From Apostichopus japonicus (Eukaryota > Echinodermata > Holothuroidea > Aspidochirotida > Stichopodidae): 64,000 nucleotides of DNA. Shown here one piece after another: positions 35,575-49,900 of this stretch. Location: assembly GCF_037975245.1 (NCBI RefSeq), contig NC_092572.1, forward strand, positions 1,959,501-2,023,500, read 5' to 3'. The position numbers and the translations under genes are program-made. Numbering within the stretch: the stretch's first letter is position 1; each line of letters starts with the position of its first letter. A model generated the notes under the pieces. The model made no database searches and was not told the DNA's origin. It saw nothing but the letters and a program-made list of their open reading frames with translations.

Positions 35575-38478
35575 TTGTCATGTCATGCTTTATATGTGTT
35601 GAGTAACACGGAAAAATAATTATTAATTCATACTAGTATGACATTTTAATAAACATGGAACTATTTGTACCTAAACATTAACAATGTCTACGTTATTCCT
35701 ACTAGATTTGCGACAACTAGCTGTTGAAGTGAATTATATCAAGTCAGTGTGATTAGCTAATCTTTCTCATAGGAATGATGAGATATTGCAGTTCATTCGC
35801 CAGTTGGGTCATTTACAGCTATGTCGGTTGCCACCTGACAACCTGCTTTCGGGGTCAAACATGGTTGGGCTCTGGAATTCAATGACTAAAGGGAGGGGTC
35901 AAACGTGTCCGTGTGTATATGTTTGGTGGGCGTGTGTAAGTGTGTCAGCAAGCAGTATAATGGAAGACTATATCTCCAGAAGAACACAATAAATGTATTT
36001 TATACTTGGTATGCTTTTATCAGTCAGAGGTAGTATATGATCATGGTTGTTTTTGGTGGAGGTCGTATATTTAATGCATTTCTAACTGTTATAGCATTGT
36101 CCCATGTGGTATAATACATCATGGTTGTAGTGTGCAAGTACATATTACCCCAGCATCATAACATTGATTATTGAGGATGGTTTCAACAGATAGAAATCAG
36201 TGAAATATAACTTGTGATATAAATATTAATAGGCTAACAGCTAATGTTGGTAATTTGTAAAAGTATGGTGTATGGTGCCTGACCCTACCCCTTCATCGGT
36301 AGACTATCTATAGGAAATGGAAGTAACACAGCATGTGTCACTGATTACCGCTCTGTACTAGTAGCATAGACTAACCTTAAGGTCCTCAAATAGTCCATGA
36401 CGATCTCCTCTTCCCATATCATCAACCACCATATAGTCCGTGGATGGAATACATGTCACCAAACTTGAGTATTATTTCATTCCTCATTGTTGTCCCAAGT
36501 GCTGTAAGAGGGTTACACTAACTTCCTCACTTAGTAAAAAAGTATATGTTGCCATAATTTTCATATCTGTAATTATTAAAATAAATTATTTGGTATTCGT
36601 AATTTGCTCAGTGAACACTTCAAACGGTACCTTACTGCAGCCTTTACAATAGTTACAGTCCCCCTAAGTGTTGTTTACATATTGTATATCCTAATAGTCA
36701 TATGCAGGTATGTGGAAAAGGAAATACTTCATAGTCCTGAATATCTCAGAAACATGAACCAGATACAAAAAATAGCATAATTTGAAAGTAAATGTACATT
36801 TCCTTTAATATATGGTTTTCAGCGCATACTAGAATATTGTACCAAATACCATAGAACTGTATTATTATTATTTAAGGGCATGTTCATGTTTTTTTTTTTA
36901 CTATTTAAGTTGATATTTTGGAGAACATTTAAAATTACACAAGCGGGTTAAAATGACTCGGATTAAGATGAATTCAGACTTGAGCCAGAGTCCAGTCAAG
37001 TCTGTTCTAATGTACTATGATGATCACTTATCGATAAAAAAATGTTTTCTTTATAATCATACTCAATATTATTTGTCATTTACAATTTGCTGCAGTAATA
37101 TCAGCTATTCAAGACAAATCTGTATTGCAGTCATGTATATACAGATGTTGAATTTTCTATAGGCCTTTACACCAAATGTCCTTGTGATTGTCCATCTGGG
37201 GAAAATCGTACCTCTGCCGCTGGACACGATCAGTGACTTATGATATAACACCGGAACAAATTCCACAAGGATGAATATTTTGCTTTGCACCCTTGGCATA
37301 ACATATATCACTCATGCGAAGTTATTTGACTACCCCTCCCATTTAACAATACATTTGGGGAAAACTATATGTTATTAGCATTGTTTGGTCCCTCACACTT
37401 TGAAAGTATGTTATCAGAAGCGAAAAGGTGCCGTCCAACATTTCAATAGCCCCCCCCCCACACACACACATCAGCGCGCCCAAATTTACAGTACTCACTG
37501 ATTCAGTATTGAGATCCCCATTCTCACATACGTACAGCAATGTGTCCACAAAATGCGGTCCACAGTGGAGTAGTACCGTAAACAATCTAGGGCGCACCTA
37601 CTACCTCCACGTTTTTGTTTTCGGATGATTCTCTCATCAGAGACGAACTCTTATCAGGTTAGGCACCCCATCCTATCCCTACCCCAGACGCGTTCCCTTC
37701 GACACCATTCCAGGTTTTCAGGGGCCAGTAGCCTCCACTCTGGGGCAAACTATTTCAACAGAAGAACCAATAAAAATCAGTGACATATAGATAAAAACGT
37801 CACAAAATGGAAGCTTAGGCGCCGTACGGTCCATCACCCGAATCACGTATTCGACACAGTAACTACTGCGTAAACTGATAAAATAGATCAACTTACGGGA
37901 CATCACTTTTGTAATTCATGGAACCTTTGTGTGCATTAAGGGACCAAACTCAGTGACCTGTTACTTTTAAGAAGTTACGTGAAGTTTTGTTTTTATGAGT
38001 AAAAAGCAGACATCGTGGACTACCACTGCAGCCGATTTGTAGTATGTTTAGTTTGAGAGAGGGGTTTGAATGTAACATTAAGCATATTGCCATAAATGCC
38101 TAGACCCAAGCTTTGGAAGTGGTCGTTTGGACATATTTGAGTCGCCGTCATTTCTTGTATGTAATAGGTATGACTTGAAATGTCTTATCATGATTAAAGA
38201 TACGCTTAGATGTTATCACTGCAATTTGCAAGAATAACGCTTTCGCGAACATGATATAGTAACACAGTATAATAGCACGTTTCCCTAAATTTGAGAAACA
38301 CACTGGGTTGAGGGGCAAATTTAAAGAAAACATTACTCTAAAAATAAAGATGCTATCATAGTACAAGTATTTTTTTTAATAGAAAAACACCGCTATCGCC
38401 CTAAATGTTACTTTTTGATATGTTACCCGAAGTTTTGTACCAAAGAGTTCATTCACATAGGGCGACATGTATATGTGT

Positions 38479-38980
38479 AATTGATCAATTAGTTAATTCA
38501 ATTATTTGGTATGAATTTTGCAAAGGGATTTGTACATAAAGCACGCATACTGAATTCCCAACAATGGTCTAGTGTGGCAAAATAACATTAAATCGACAAT
38601 GTCGCCCGAAGTGTTATTTTATGCCATACCGCCTCAAATTGTGTGTAAAGAGTTAAATTCACTTATGGCGACATGTAATTATTTTGTTAATTAAATTCAT
38701 TTGTTTATGTTATTTTTAAAAGGATTTTTAATTGATCAATTAGTTAATTCAATTATTTGGTATGAATTTTGCAAAGGGATTTGTACATAAAGCACGCATA
38801 CTGAATTCCCAACAATGGTCTAGTGTGGCAAAATAACATTAAATCGACAATGTCGCCCGAAGTGTTATTTTATGCCATACCGCCTCAAATTGTGTGTAAA
38901 GAGTTAAATTCACTTATGGCGACATGTAATTATTTTGTTAATTAAATTCATTTGTTTATGTTATTTTTAAAAGGATTTTT
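38479..38980. repeat. Perfect tandem duplication, 251-bp unit
   Basis: The segment from about 38479 to 38729 is repeated at 38730-38980, with no differences found by reading. Diverged related pieces flank it (gtcgcccta and ggcgacatg words near 38400-38470 and 39015-39035), so the unit belongs to an older local repeat family with one very recent duplication or an assembly duplication. Confidence 0.8.
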
Positions 38981-40480
38981 ATTAAAAGCACCCGTACTGG
39001 AATTTACATTAAATCGCCAATGTCGCCCTAAATGTTTTTTTTTTTCTTTTTTAAACTGTATATCCCAATGGTATAATGCAAAATATGAATCACCAAGAGC
39101 GTTGCGTTGCCAAGACATAGTACAGTTATGCATGCAAGATTAATATATTGTCATTGCAATGCTCGGGACTTGCTCTACTTGAACTTTGGATTCAAAGCTG
39201 AATATAAAGCTTGTTGGGTGGTAAACTTATATTAGCAAATACCATGTGGAACACATTGTGGGCTAGAAGTAACCCCAAAATAACCTTTTTTTAAGAGTTA
39301 AATAATCATATATAAACGGTTTTAGGACAAAGAAGGTATTACGTATTACTTGAAACCTAGCTTTTGTTTTAATAATAAGTGTCGTTGTTATCAGTTTATT
39401 TGGGTACTTCACATTTGATACTGAAATGACAGATCAAGATTTCATATGATATGCGTCATTCATCGATTGGTCAACCACTGTGCGTCATGTTCGTGGCCAC
39501 AGTTCATTGATGAACATATTTATGAATAGAATGGGAAACGATTTCATCGACACCTGGCTAGATTAGATTACGTGCGAAGAAATCATTACTCTGTTCAAGA
39601 CAGTAACTCGAATGCACCAAATTAGGAAAAAACATTTGCAGTGTCAGTGTAAGCAGTATGATGCTTCTTTCATTTAAAGCGACTGGCCATGTTTTCAGTT
39701 CAAGATCTTCGATCTATAAAATGAAGTCAGCATTTGAAAATGTTCCAACGTGCGCAACTTTCTTGACAAACGACAACAGTTCTGTTTTTAGCCGGAATTT
39801 ATATTGTAGACTTCATTTCATTTATGTACTTGTTTTATCACAACTTTCAGGTGATAATTTTAAGCTTATATCAAGCAACAAAAATACAAAGAGTTGTAAA
39901 AGGAAGTGCTCTAAAAAACCTCCCGACCCCTGCCTGACTTTCTCATCTTTCCCTATTCATAACTCCCAGCTATAACCCACCCGCTCATTCAAAACCTTCC
40001 ATCCCTACTCCCACCCAAAATTCGGTTGAAACCTTTGACTTGCAACAATACAGTCGTTTAGTTTTTATTCTCGCGTAGCAGCGAAGTTGGCTAAATTGAT
40101 CATAATTTATGTGTATTGCGTCACTTTGTACAGTAGTGTGCTATCGATGGAAAACAACTTTCTCTCTCCAGACCCTCTCAATATGTATTTGGGAGTCAGT
40201 AAATTATTGTTATTTCCATTCGTGTGAATCGACAAGTGTATTCATTTCCCATCAAAACTACGTTTGAATACATTTACCAATGAACGATTATGCTTTTACA
40301 GTCTGAAAAGAGTTTGTCAGTCTTGGATAAAATGAAAGCAATACTTGAAAGTAATGTGCTTAGCCGACAAATCTTGAAGCGACTGATATAAGAGGCTTAG
40401 TCGTGGAGGAGTAGTACGCGACACTATGACTTTTGCAGTTGCAAGTGGTGAAGGGAGTTCTGAAATGCCGTGGCATTGAA

Positions 40481-40552
40481 TACGCCATCTCATAGCACCA
40501 TAAAAATATTAATTTATAACGTATGTTATTACTAGCCATGTGAGATGGCGTA
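40481..40552. repeat. 12-bp perfect inverted repeat
   Basis: TACGCCATCTCA at 40481-40492 is mirrored by TGAGATGGCGTA at 40541-40552, with a 48-bp AT-rich spacer. It could form a hairpin. No other sign of an RNA gene is present. Confidence 0.5.
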
Positions 40553-43479
40553 CTCCACATAGAGTTTATATCAATCGGCTGGGGATTTTCAGAGAAGAAC
40601 TGCCGAACAGCATCAGGAGAATATCCTTTTGAGATGTTATCAAACAAAATGTGTCTTTTCTTATGACAAGTACACATGAAGACAAATGTAATAGGGTCAC
40701 TTGAGGGAATGTTTGAATTATTTCGGCCCCCCAGGTTCACTTTAAAAAAAAATGTTTAAAACTAAGTAAAGAGGTTTGTTTACAAGTGGCGGAAAACAAT
40801 CAGGATCTCATAGCGAAATATAAAACGAAAATGCGATGAATGATCAACTTGTCAGCTACACAGTGATTGGTAGGGTCAGCTAGAGAGGACTTAAGATGAC
40901 TAAGAATCTGTATTACTTTGACGATATAAATCAATGAAACAGTTATATCAATGTGTCAGATGCGGGTCATTTCCTATCATGGTTTATTCATTTGCCAATA
41001 AAATGTCAATGATATAAAGACGGGCAGCTACAATGGTCCAATAGTTCGTTGTTTGTTTCACCCCTAACACCTTCCTGTTTGAAATAGTCTTGAAGGATTT
41101 TATTTTTCCAAACAAGTAGAATAAAGACAGAATTACAGCAATGTGTTACAAAGCGTGATAATGCCCACAGTTGTTGATACATTGTAAGCATTTGGTTGTG
41201 TAATTCAAAAGGGCAGCAGGTCATTTCATCGGTATTATGAACAATTTTAAGTTGAAAAACTAAGCTAGTGAATACAAAACATTGCTTGGGTATTAGCGAC
41301 ATTTGTCCACACTTCCACATATCACGTTTAATAAACATTACTCTACTACGGTTTATGTTAAGGAGTAATTTTCGCAGAAAATTATGAATTAATAAAATCC
41401 CACTTCAACATCTGCTGTGTAGATTATGTATCATATATAACGACCTTTATCTAGGTTTAACCATGGGCTCTCCATATGCTATCGTCATCCATTAATTATG
41501 ATGTGAGTATACTATACCCGTTTGTGTACGTTACCCAGGCACGTGGTAAATCTATGACAAGGGACTGGTAACGTGTACGCTTAATTTAACTGAAGTCAAT
41601 ACTGCGTTAGCCTAGTCGTCAGTCGTCAAACAAGAAATATAGCTATAGTTTATGATACCTCACTAGTTTTAAAAAGCAACCCAACTCCTTTTTTTTTAGA
41701 AAGCGTTGGGTGTTTAATGGATTCTATGACTATATGCTAACTGGCAAATGTTTCCATGACAGAATTGTTTAATCCTAAGTCTTATCATCTTTAACTCAAT
41801 TCACATAAGTAGCACTAAAAAAAGCGGTTTGAATTTTCACTTCTAAAGCAGCAGTGCAGTTGACTGAGTTATAACTAAACAGGCATCACACGGAAATATC
41901 ATTGTGGAGATAATATAATGCATATTAGTTACATTCAACTCCTCCCTAACCAAACGAGCGATTCATATGATTTATACCATGAAGAAAGATTGATGAGTAG
42001 CCCAATGGCACGAAAATTATTGTATGTTCTCACAGGCAATTATATAGAATACGTGCTAAAGAAAAGCTAAGAACCTCATGTAATAGTCTAAATTCGAAAT
42101 GCATTGTGCTGGAATTCAACCCGAATCCTCGACTTTTGACTTTCTGCACCCCTGCCTCCCAAGGAAAGCACTTCATAATTTTAATATTAATACAATTCAG
42201 GGGTCATTCATTCCAATTATCTTCTTGTAGGTTAATTACCTCCCTCGATAAGAGATTAATTTTACATTGAACTTAACACATAGGGCTTTTATATGAATAT
42301 ATTATTTGTAAATGAGATTTGTGCTAATAACGGTCAAAGTATTACCGGTGTTCAACAGAACAGAAAGAAAGACAAATAAAAATAAATAATAATTTTTATT
42401 TTTACAAATTTAATTTCTTGGTATTAGCTGATTGAAGGCATGATTTATGCCACTTTGTCGTCTATCGTTTATCCAGCCGTTTTTCATCCTTTATCAGTAA
42501 TATTTTTTATATATAGCTATTGAGATTGTTATTTTAAGAAATTGCTGGGCACCAACTGAGTAAGTGCGATCAATCGAAAGTACTGACTGTCTATATGTGT
42601 ATCTCAATGTATTTTAAGTTTGTTTGAGTTTCAGTTAGCCCCTAAAAATATCCAACTATGAACGTAACATCAAAACTTCTAACATTTACACATATATGAT
42701 AAACGTTAGCTAAAATCTAAAACTGAATTTATAGTTTGGCTACAATTTCACACAAAAGAATATGGAAAGTCCATGTCCATGACCCCAGTGACTCTCCAGC
42801 ACAAGCAGAAGTCATACAGGTAAAACCCCTTACAAACAATGTGAATAGCAAGAAGGCTACCAATTGTTAAATCACTCACGTTTGTTGATTGAATTACTAA
42901 TTGATGCTTTCGATAATATTAAAATGGTTGATTGCAGTAGCTGTATTGAAAAAAACATACGATGTAGGTACAATAAGAACAAACAATATATGGAGTTGAA
43001 TTTCTTATCTCTAATGCTTGTTATATGACAACAATGATGTCACGACTAACTTGTTTGCAATTTTCCAAGTTTGACAATTATTGTATATCCTACCAACTCC
43101 TTTCTATCCGATTTTCCTCCCAAGATTTATTTAGCTGATATGTATCGAGTGGTAATTCCCGACTATATGTTATTTTCCAGTTGCATGCACAGATTCCTAT
43201 AATATCTTAATATCTTGAGATAATAGAGGTGGTACTTCGTTGCTAGGCAACATGGCTAATTGTCCCTTTAGGGAAGCTGACACCGTAAACTTTGAACAAT
43301 AAATAATTAGTCCTTTGGATATGTTGTTGAAGGCTAACCTACAATTACTCTAGCCAAGGAGCTACCAACATTAAACCTGTATAACTATATGTCAATGATC
43401 TGTTTATGCTATGCTAGGCTTAGGTAATGGATGGGCTTACAGAAAATACTCAATGAGGAAATTGGTGCACTGTAAACAT

Positions 43480-43600
43480 TAGTTAGTCACGAATGGCAAA
43501 ATTCTAGTCACAGTGACTAGATTTAGCTAGTCATTACCAATTCGTTAGTTGCAGACCAATTTGCATGGTCGCTCGACTAACATAAATTAGTCACATAAAT
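43480..43600. repeat. Left subterminal repeats of the 13.5-kb CACTA element
   Basis: Multiple tagtcac, ctagtca and gactaa words lie in both orientations immediately inside the terminal repeat. The matching block is at 56700-56945. Confidence 0.6.
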
Positions 43601-43699
43601 TTGTACGAACTTTGTTGACAATCACTATGCATGTCATGTATGTAAGCGTGACGAGAATGTTCTAGTCTTCTGTTTGTTTACTTTCTATAGCTTTCAGCT

Positions 43700-43720
43700 T
43701 TGACCAATGACGTCATTATT
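43700..43720 (+). promoter_or_regulatory. Likely transposon promoter element: CCAAT overlapping a perfect CRE
   Basis: CCAAT (43704-43708) runs into the palindrome TGACGTCA (43708-43715), the cAMP-response element consensus. It lies about 220 bp before the first coding exon at 43932. A (ACGT)5 run follows at 43816-43835. Promoter use is inferred from position. Confidence 0.4.
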
Positions 43721-43931
43721 TTTACCCAATCATCGTACCGTAGAATACCGTCTGCTCAGCTGATCAGAGATCAAAAATTCAGACGACGGCCGCCGATTAT
43801 ATGTATACTGTATACACGTACGTACGTACGTACGTGGTACGTGGTACATTGCGTAACTGCAGATAGAAAAGTGCTATCAGCAAATAAGAAGATTCTTAAC
43901 CACTTAACCAAATTTCAGAAGCATTTTCAAA

Positions 43932-46900
43932 ATGTCGTCAGTTCGGTAAGTTCAATCACAACTGAAATTTTATTAAATAATAATTGACATAATGTTCAAG
44001 GAAGGTTTGAATATCCGCGATATGTTTTGCTGGAAAGTATTTATTAATTAATAACGTTAGGCCTCAGTAAGCATAACTGTTGCCAACGCTAGGCCGAAAC
44101 TAGGAGTTAAGTCTATAGTAGCAGTAATACACACTTATACGACAATTATGATATAAATGTGTATGATTAGCTAGTATACTATATTCTATAATGTTGCGAA
44201 AGCCTGTGGTGTAGGCTAGCCTACGTCAAGTTTCTAGACACTTCGTGGACACGCCACCCCAGCCTGCATTTCGTGCACTCTGAACTGAAGAACTTCGTCG
44301 TGGAATTTACTTTAGGTCTTAGGCCTAGAAGGTACTTTAAATTCTTGGCGTACCTTCGGTGTGAGTATAAAATGAAATGCAGCCTGGACACCAACTAGTC
44401 CACTACCAACTCAGACTCGTCCACACGCCAACTACTAGTCAACTCTCCCTGTTGGTGTCAGGTCCACTAGCTACCAACTCGATCACTAACAACTCATTCA
44501 CTACCATTATACCAAGTAGTTCACTCCCCTATTCGTTAACTCGCCAACCCGTGCTCTACATATGCATACCTATTATCAGCAAACTCCAACCAATAACACT
44601 AAAAAGCTTCTTGTTGTAAATTGTACAGTATGCAGTATATACAGTAGTAAGGCCCTAACTTGTCCCCATGTGCGTTTCACTTACCATATATATATTTCAT
44701 CACAAGGGCAGTTCTGACATATCTTTTCCCCCATAGAGGCTAGGAGGCCTATATCATTTTCTTACATTGAAACATTTGCTGTACAGTGATGGGGGGGGGG
44801 GGGACTAACATAGCATATATGTTGTGATCCCTTACCTAAGAACATTTCTTATATCGGTCACCCCACCAAAAGAAAATACCCCACATCTAAAAAATTATTA
44901 ATTAATAATCAATAATAAAAAATCAATAATAAGCATAGCCAGGACTGAACTTTAGGGGGCATGACATCCAACTGTGGGCATTCAAATATTGTAGGCGAGT
45001 TGGTAGTAGACGAGTTGACATAGTGACTAGAGACTCTTTTGGATGAATTGTATCAATTAAATGCAAAATCATGTCATGATATTTAGAAACAACTGACCTA
45101 GCCTATGTTACCGATCGGATCTTAAAATTTGGGATCTAGCTTATTCCTATTTTCCAGTACCATATTGGTCAGAAAATAATGTTTGGCACAGGTGTAGGCC
45201 ATAATTGGTATTGATTGAATATTTTCTATTAGGATAATTGAGAAATATAAGAAAGTTCAACCAGACTTGACAAGTTTGTGTTGTTATGGGATAACTAACA
45301 GTACGGTACATGTGTTCCAAGTCCTTTTTTCACGAGGATTAACAATGAAGTCTGGTGAGTTTTGGTGACCAGCCAATACATGCAGTTGTTGAGTTCACAA
45401 AGAATGACCAAAATTAATAGTTAATAAAGATGCTCAAAAGTAACAGTTTTTATCATTTTGAGAAACTCACAGAATGATACAGCAATTTCATGCAGTTTAC
45501 TTTTTCATGCATTTATGTGTTATTAAAATTTGTTACAGTTATTTTCCATTTGTCTCATGCAGATATACCATTTCATTGAACAGGGAGATTGCCATATCAG
45601 CTTCTCAATTGTGCTAGAGATTATATTACATGCCTATGTTCATTTTCATTTAACACCAAAATTTCCTGTCCATTTTCATGATATATTTTACAAATGAATG
45701 TAAAAAAGAAATGAAGGAATTGGTAACATATTTTTGAGCAGAATTTATTGAACATCTAGCTGCCACTACCACAATGCTAACTTCGGTCATCTATCTTTTA
45801 CAACCTTGGGCGAAATAGTTAATAGCAAAATTTTCAAACGTATTAACAATATAGTTGACATTTCAAACTTCAACACTATGGTAAATTTCCCATGTTGTCA
45901 GTGCCAGTTCACCACACAAAGCTTTTTAAAGTTATTACGACATTATAGATACATGCATAAAAGTCCAGACAGTAAAATCACTTGTAACATAAACAGTTGT
46001 CATCGTACTTTCAGTTCAACAAGGAGCTTTCAAAGACATATCAGACAAAAGCATTCTCTATTTTGGGCCCAATATGGTAGACAAAGAAATGATGCAAATA
46101 TTAATGTCAACAATGATGATGAACAGATTGATGACTTTGAACAAGAAGAACATCCAAATCCTGTTGGCCAGTTGAATAATCCTAATCTTGTTGCAGTTGA
46201 AAGTAGCACAGAAGAGCAAGTTGCAGCATTTCTTATTGGTTTGCGAGAAAACTTTAAAGTTTGCCATGAAGCTTGTAACTTTGTTGCCACTGAGATGCAA
46301 AATCTGCTTCTCGAGTTCAGTGCCGATATGCAAATGAAAGTTAACTCTGCACTTCAAAATGAAAATATTGATCCTACTCTGATGGATCATTACAACATAT
46401 TTGGGGAAAGCTCCCTTTGGAGGTCATTGGATCATTTCAGTGATGCAAGGCATGTAAATTCTTTCTGTGCACAAACTTTGGATTTTGTTGAACCAGTTGA
46501 ATACCTATTGGGAGTTGGAGCAAATGGCAAAGAAAAAACTTTTCAATATATTGATATATTGGAAACGATCAAGTTATTGCTCAAACAGGATGACATTTTT
46601 GCTGAGGTGGTAAATGGACATCTAAGTCCTGACAGCTCCCTACAGGACTATTGCGATGGGGCTCTTTGTAAAAATAACCCATTATTGGCTGAATCACAAA
46701 ATATTCAAATTCAACTGTATCATGACGACTTTTGTGTGGCTAATCCACTTGGAAATAAAGTAAAAAATCTGAAGTTTTCAGCATTCTATTTTCTCATTGG
46801 TAACATAAGCCCAAAGTTGAGATCAAAATTGCATGTTATTCAACTGTCTTTGCTGTGTCAAACTGAATGTGTTAAAGAATTTGGACTTCACAAAGTGTTA

Positions 46901-49900
46901 GCCCCTCTGGTAGCAGACCTCAAAAAATTGGAAAGAGATGGCATTATTGTTGAGAAAGATGGTGCTGAACATAATATCAAGGGTACTCTTTCCATGATTG
47001 TAGCAGACAATTTGGCTGCACATACTGTTGGTGGCTTTCAAGAGAGTTTCAACACCTTTCGTCCCTGTAGGTTCTGCCTTGTAACAAGAGGGGAAATAAA
47101 GGAACACATGAATGCAAATTCAGTTACGAAAAGGACAAGTGCATCATATGACCAACAAGCCAGGATGGCAGAAAACATTCCAGAAATTGCTGGGATGTAT
47201 GGTCTTAAGAAATCATCCATTTTTAATGTGTTGCAGTATTTCCATGTAGTTAATGGGTTACCTTCAGATATTGCACATGACTTATTTGAAGGCATTGTAC
47301 CTTGTGTATTGGAAAAAGTAATTTTGCATTGTGTTCAAGAAAATTTATTTTCTCTTGAACAACTCAACACAGAAATTGACATCTTCCCATATGAAGGCAC
47401 AGACAAGGTTAATAAGCCTACAAAGATGAAAACTAATGTTCACAGGTTCAAAGTGAAACAAAATGCCATTCAAACATGGTGTCTTTTAAGGCTTCTTCCA
47501 TTGATGGTTGGTAAGCATGTGCCAGTTGGTGACAACATTTGGAAGTTGTTACAGCTGATTGCTGACGTTGTGGAGTTAGTTGTGGCTCCACACACAAATG
47601 TTGTCCTAAGTGAATTTTTAGCTGATTTAATAGAGTCATTCTTAATTTATTATTTTGTGTTATTTCCGAATGACTCTATGACTCCCAAGTTCCACTACAT
47701 GATCCATTATCCCCATCAGATGCTGCAGTTTGGTCCATTAGTGCATTGCTGGACATTACGATTTGAAGGGAAACATCTGTATTTTAAGGAATTGTCACAT
47801 AGAACAAAGAATAGAAGGAATATTTGCAAAACACTGGCAAACAGGCATGAATATTATCAGTCTTGGTTTCGAACTAAAAGAAATTTTCTTTCAAAGGGAC
47901 ATGTTGAACATTCTTTTGGCAACTTGTATCCTATCAGGTTAATGCTTAAGTCCATCCAGGATGTGTTGCTACCAGTTACTGGTGAAGCAGAAATGGTCTA
48001 CACAGCAAAGAAAGCTGAATGCAATGGTACTTCCTATTGGAAAGGATGTGCAGTGACAACTGATGTAGGTCCAGAGGGTTTAATTAAATTTGGCATTGTT
48101 GAACTTATTTGCCTGATTGGTGGTACGGTTTATTTTGTGTGTAGGCAAACTACTACATCTGATTACTGCAATCATCTTCATGCTTACGTCCTCAATGGCA
48201 CCGGCCAATATTCACTAAGAACTACTGACAGTCTTCTGGATCACTATCCTCTCAGTGTGTATCCATGCCAGGGAAATGAACAAAGTATTGTAGTAATTAG
48301 ACATTACATCCTACTACCATAGTAGTGCCTTTGGGTCTTATGGCTAGTTTTTGGTGACATTTAAGCATACACCACTGTCAATGGGTTGTAAACATACCTG
48401 TACATACCACCACTAACTCTCTCATTTGACTCAACCAAAACACAGTCGTGTATAAATTTGTTGTCAGGACTGTCAGATAGCCAAAAATCAGATTTGCTTC
48501 AACCTTCACAATATTGATTCACATTTGTCAACATTCAATAATAAAATTAAAAAAATATGGCAAGGAATCACTATGCACAGTTGCGTGCTTGTTTATTCTC
48601 TTGATTCGTTCTCTCTCATTAAATACAATCACAAATGGGACAGACAAGAATTATTCTTAAGGCTCAATTATTTAAATAAACATATATTATTGAAAATCAA
48701 AACAGCTCACCATTATTGAATGAAATTGCCACACTGGTAAGTGGTAGTTTGACTATGTGCAATAAATTCTGCAAGTAAACATGTTCCTACAGTAAATCCT
48801 AAATGGCACAATGGAGCGGCATTTAATTACCTGGTATGTGTTCGTTTTGCTATGAAAATTTATATCTTGTATTCCAGATATCTTTTCATGTATGGCAATG
48901 AAAACAAAAAAATAGAAAGAGAAGGCAGTAATACAAAAGAACAATTGGAAGTCAAGGCTTCTGAAGTGTTCCAACTGAAGGAAAAATTTAAGCTGCAGTG
49001 TTGGGATAGGAGCTTTGAAGAATGGAGGGACCTTGAACCCCAAGAAGCATTTCCAACTAACACAAAGTCTTTGATAATTTTGTTATCTGCTTCTCAATGC
49101 ACTTCAAGTTCTAATCGGTAAGAATTTTTGTTACTCCTATCCATGTCCAAAGTGGTAAAATAATGCCAAATTTGGCTAATTCTGGCCAAACAATGGAAAA
49201 AATAGTAACAGACGCATAGTGACTCAAATTTGCAAAATATGCTCAGCAGACATGTTTTTAGCTCACATATTAAGTGGGAGCTATCGTGATCTTACTGCGT
49301 CTATCCATCTCTATCACTCTGTCAACAATTTGTTTCAAAGTTACCTCCTGCATAGTGCATACATACTTGGACAGAATTTGATGAAACTTGGACACGATTT
49401 ATCGTTCAAGTAGGTAGGATTTAGATTGTTTACTACTGTACAGCCCACGTCCAGCAACGCATCACTCAGCCTATAGACTGTCAGTATCTGATCGACTGTT
49501 GTTACAACACCGTTCAAAATGCATTGCACTGACATTTAGCTACGAGTCTCATTTGTTTTCCGGGTACATTATTAGAAACTTTTATTTATATATTTATTTA
49601 TTTTACATTAAAGGGTATACTCGGTTAGCGTAAAGCTAATCTCCCCCCGAGGCCCTGAAATAAAATAACTAAGAGTGAAATGAAAAAATATAATCATATA
49701 AAATAATAATTATAATAATAAAAAAATAAGACGACAATGAATATAAAATAGAAAGTTTAAAAGTATTTGAAGACTTGGCATTCTTACACTTCATTGATAA
49801 TTCGTTCCATTCCTTAAGAGCAACATATGAAAATGTTTCTTGGTGATACTGGGTATTACCACCCTCTAAAAATGAATTATTTCGTGTGGTGGACCTTACA

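Larger units (their letters stand above)
35577..43467. other. Gene-poor stretch with local repeats
   Basis: No exon chain is convincing. A 126-codon open frame at 40740-40360 (minus) and a 110-codon one at 41338-41006 (minus) have no recognisable motif. Contains the 251-bp duplication listed separately, a CA/C run near 37449-37470 and a short perfect hairpin at 40481-40552. Confidence 0.5.

Noticed and set aside
40360-41338. Two minus-strand open frames (126 and 110 codons)
   Set aside because: The first looks mildly protein-like, but neither has a family signature, clear start or splice chain.
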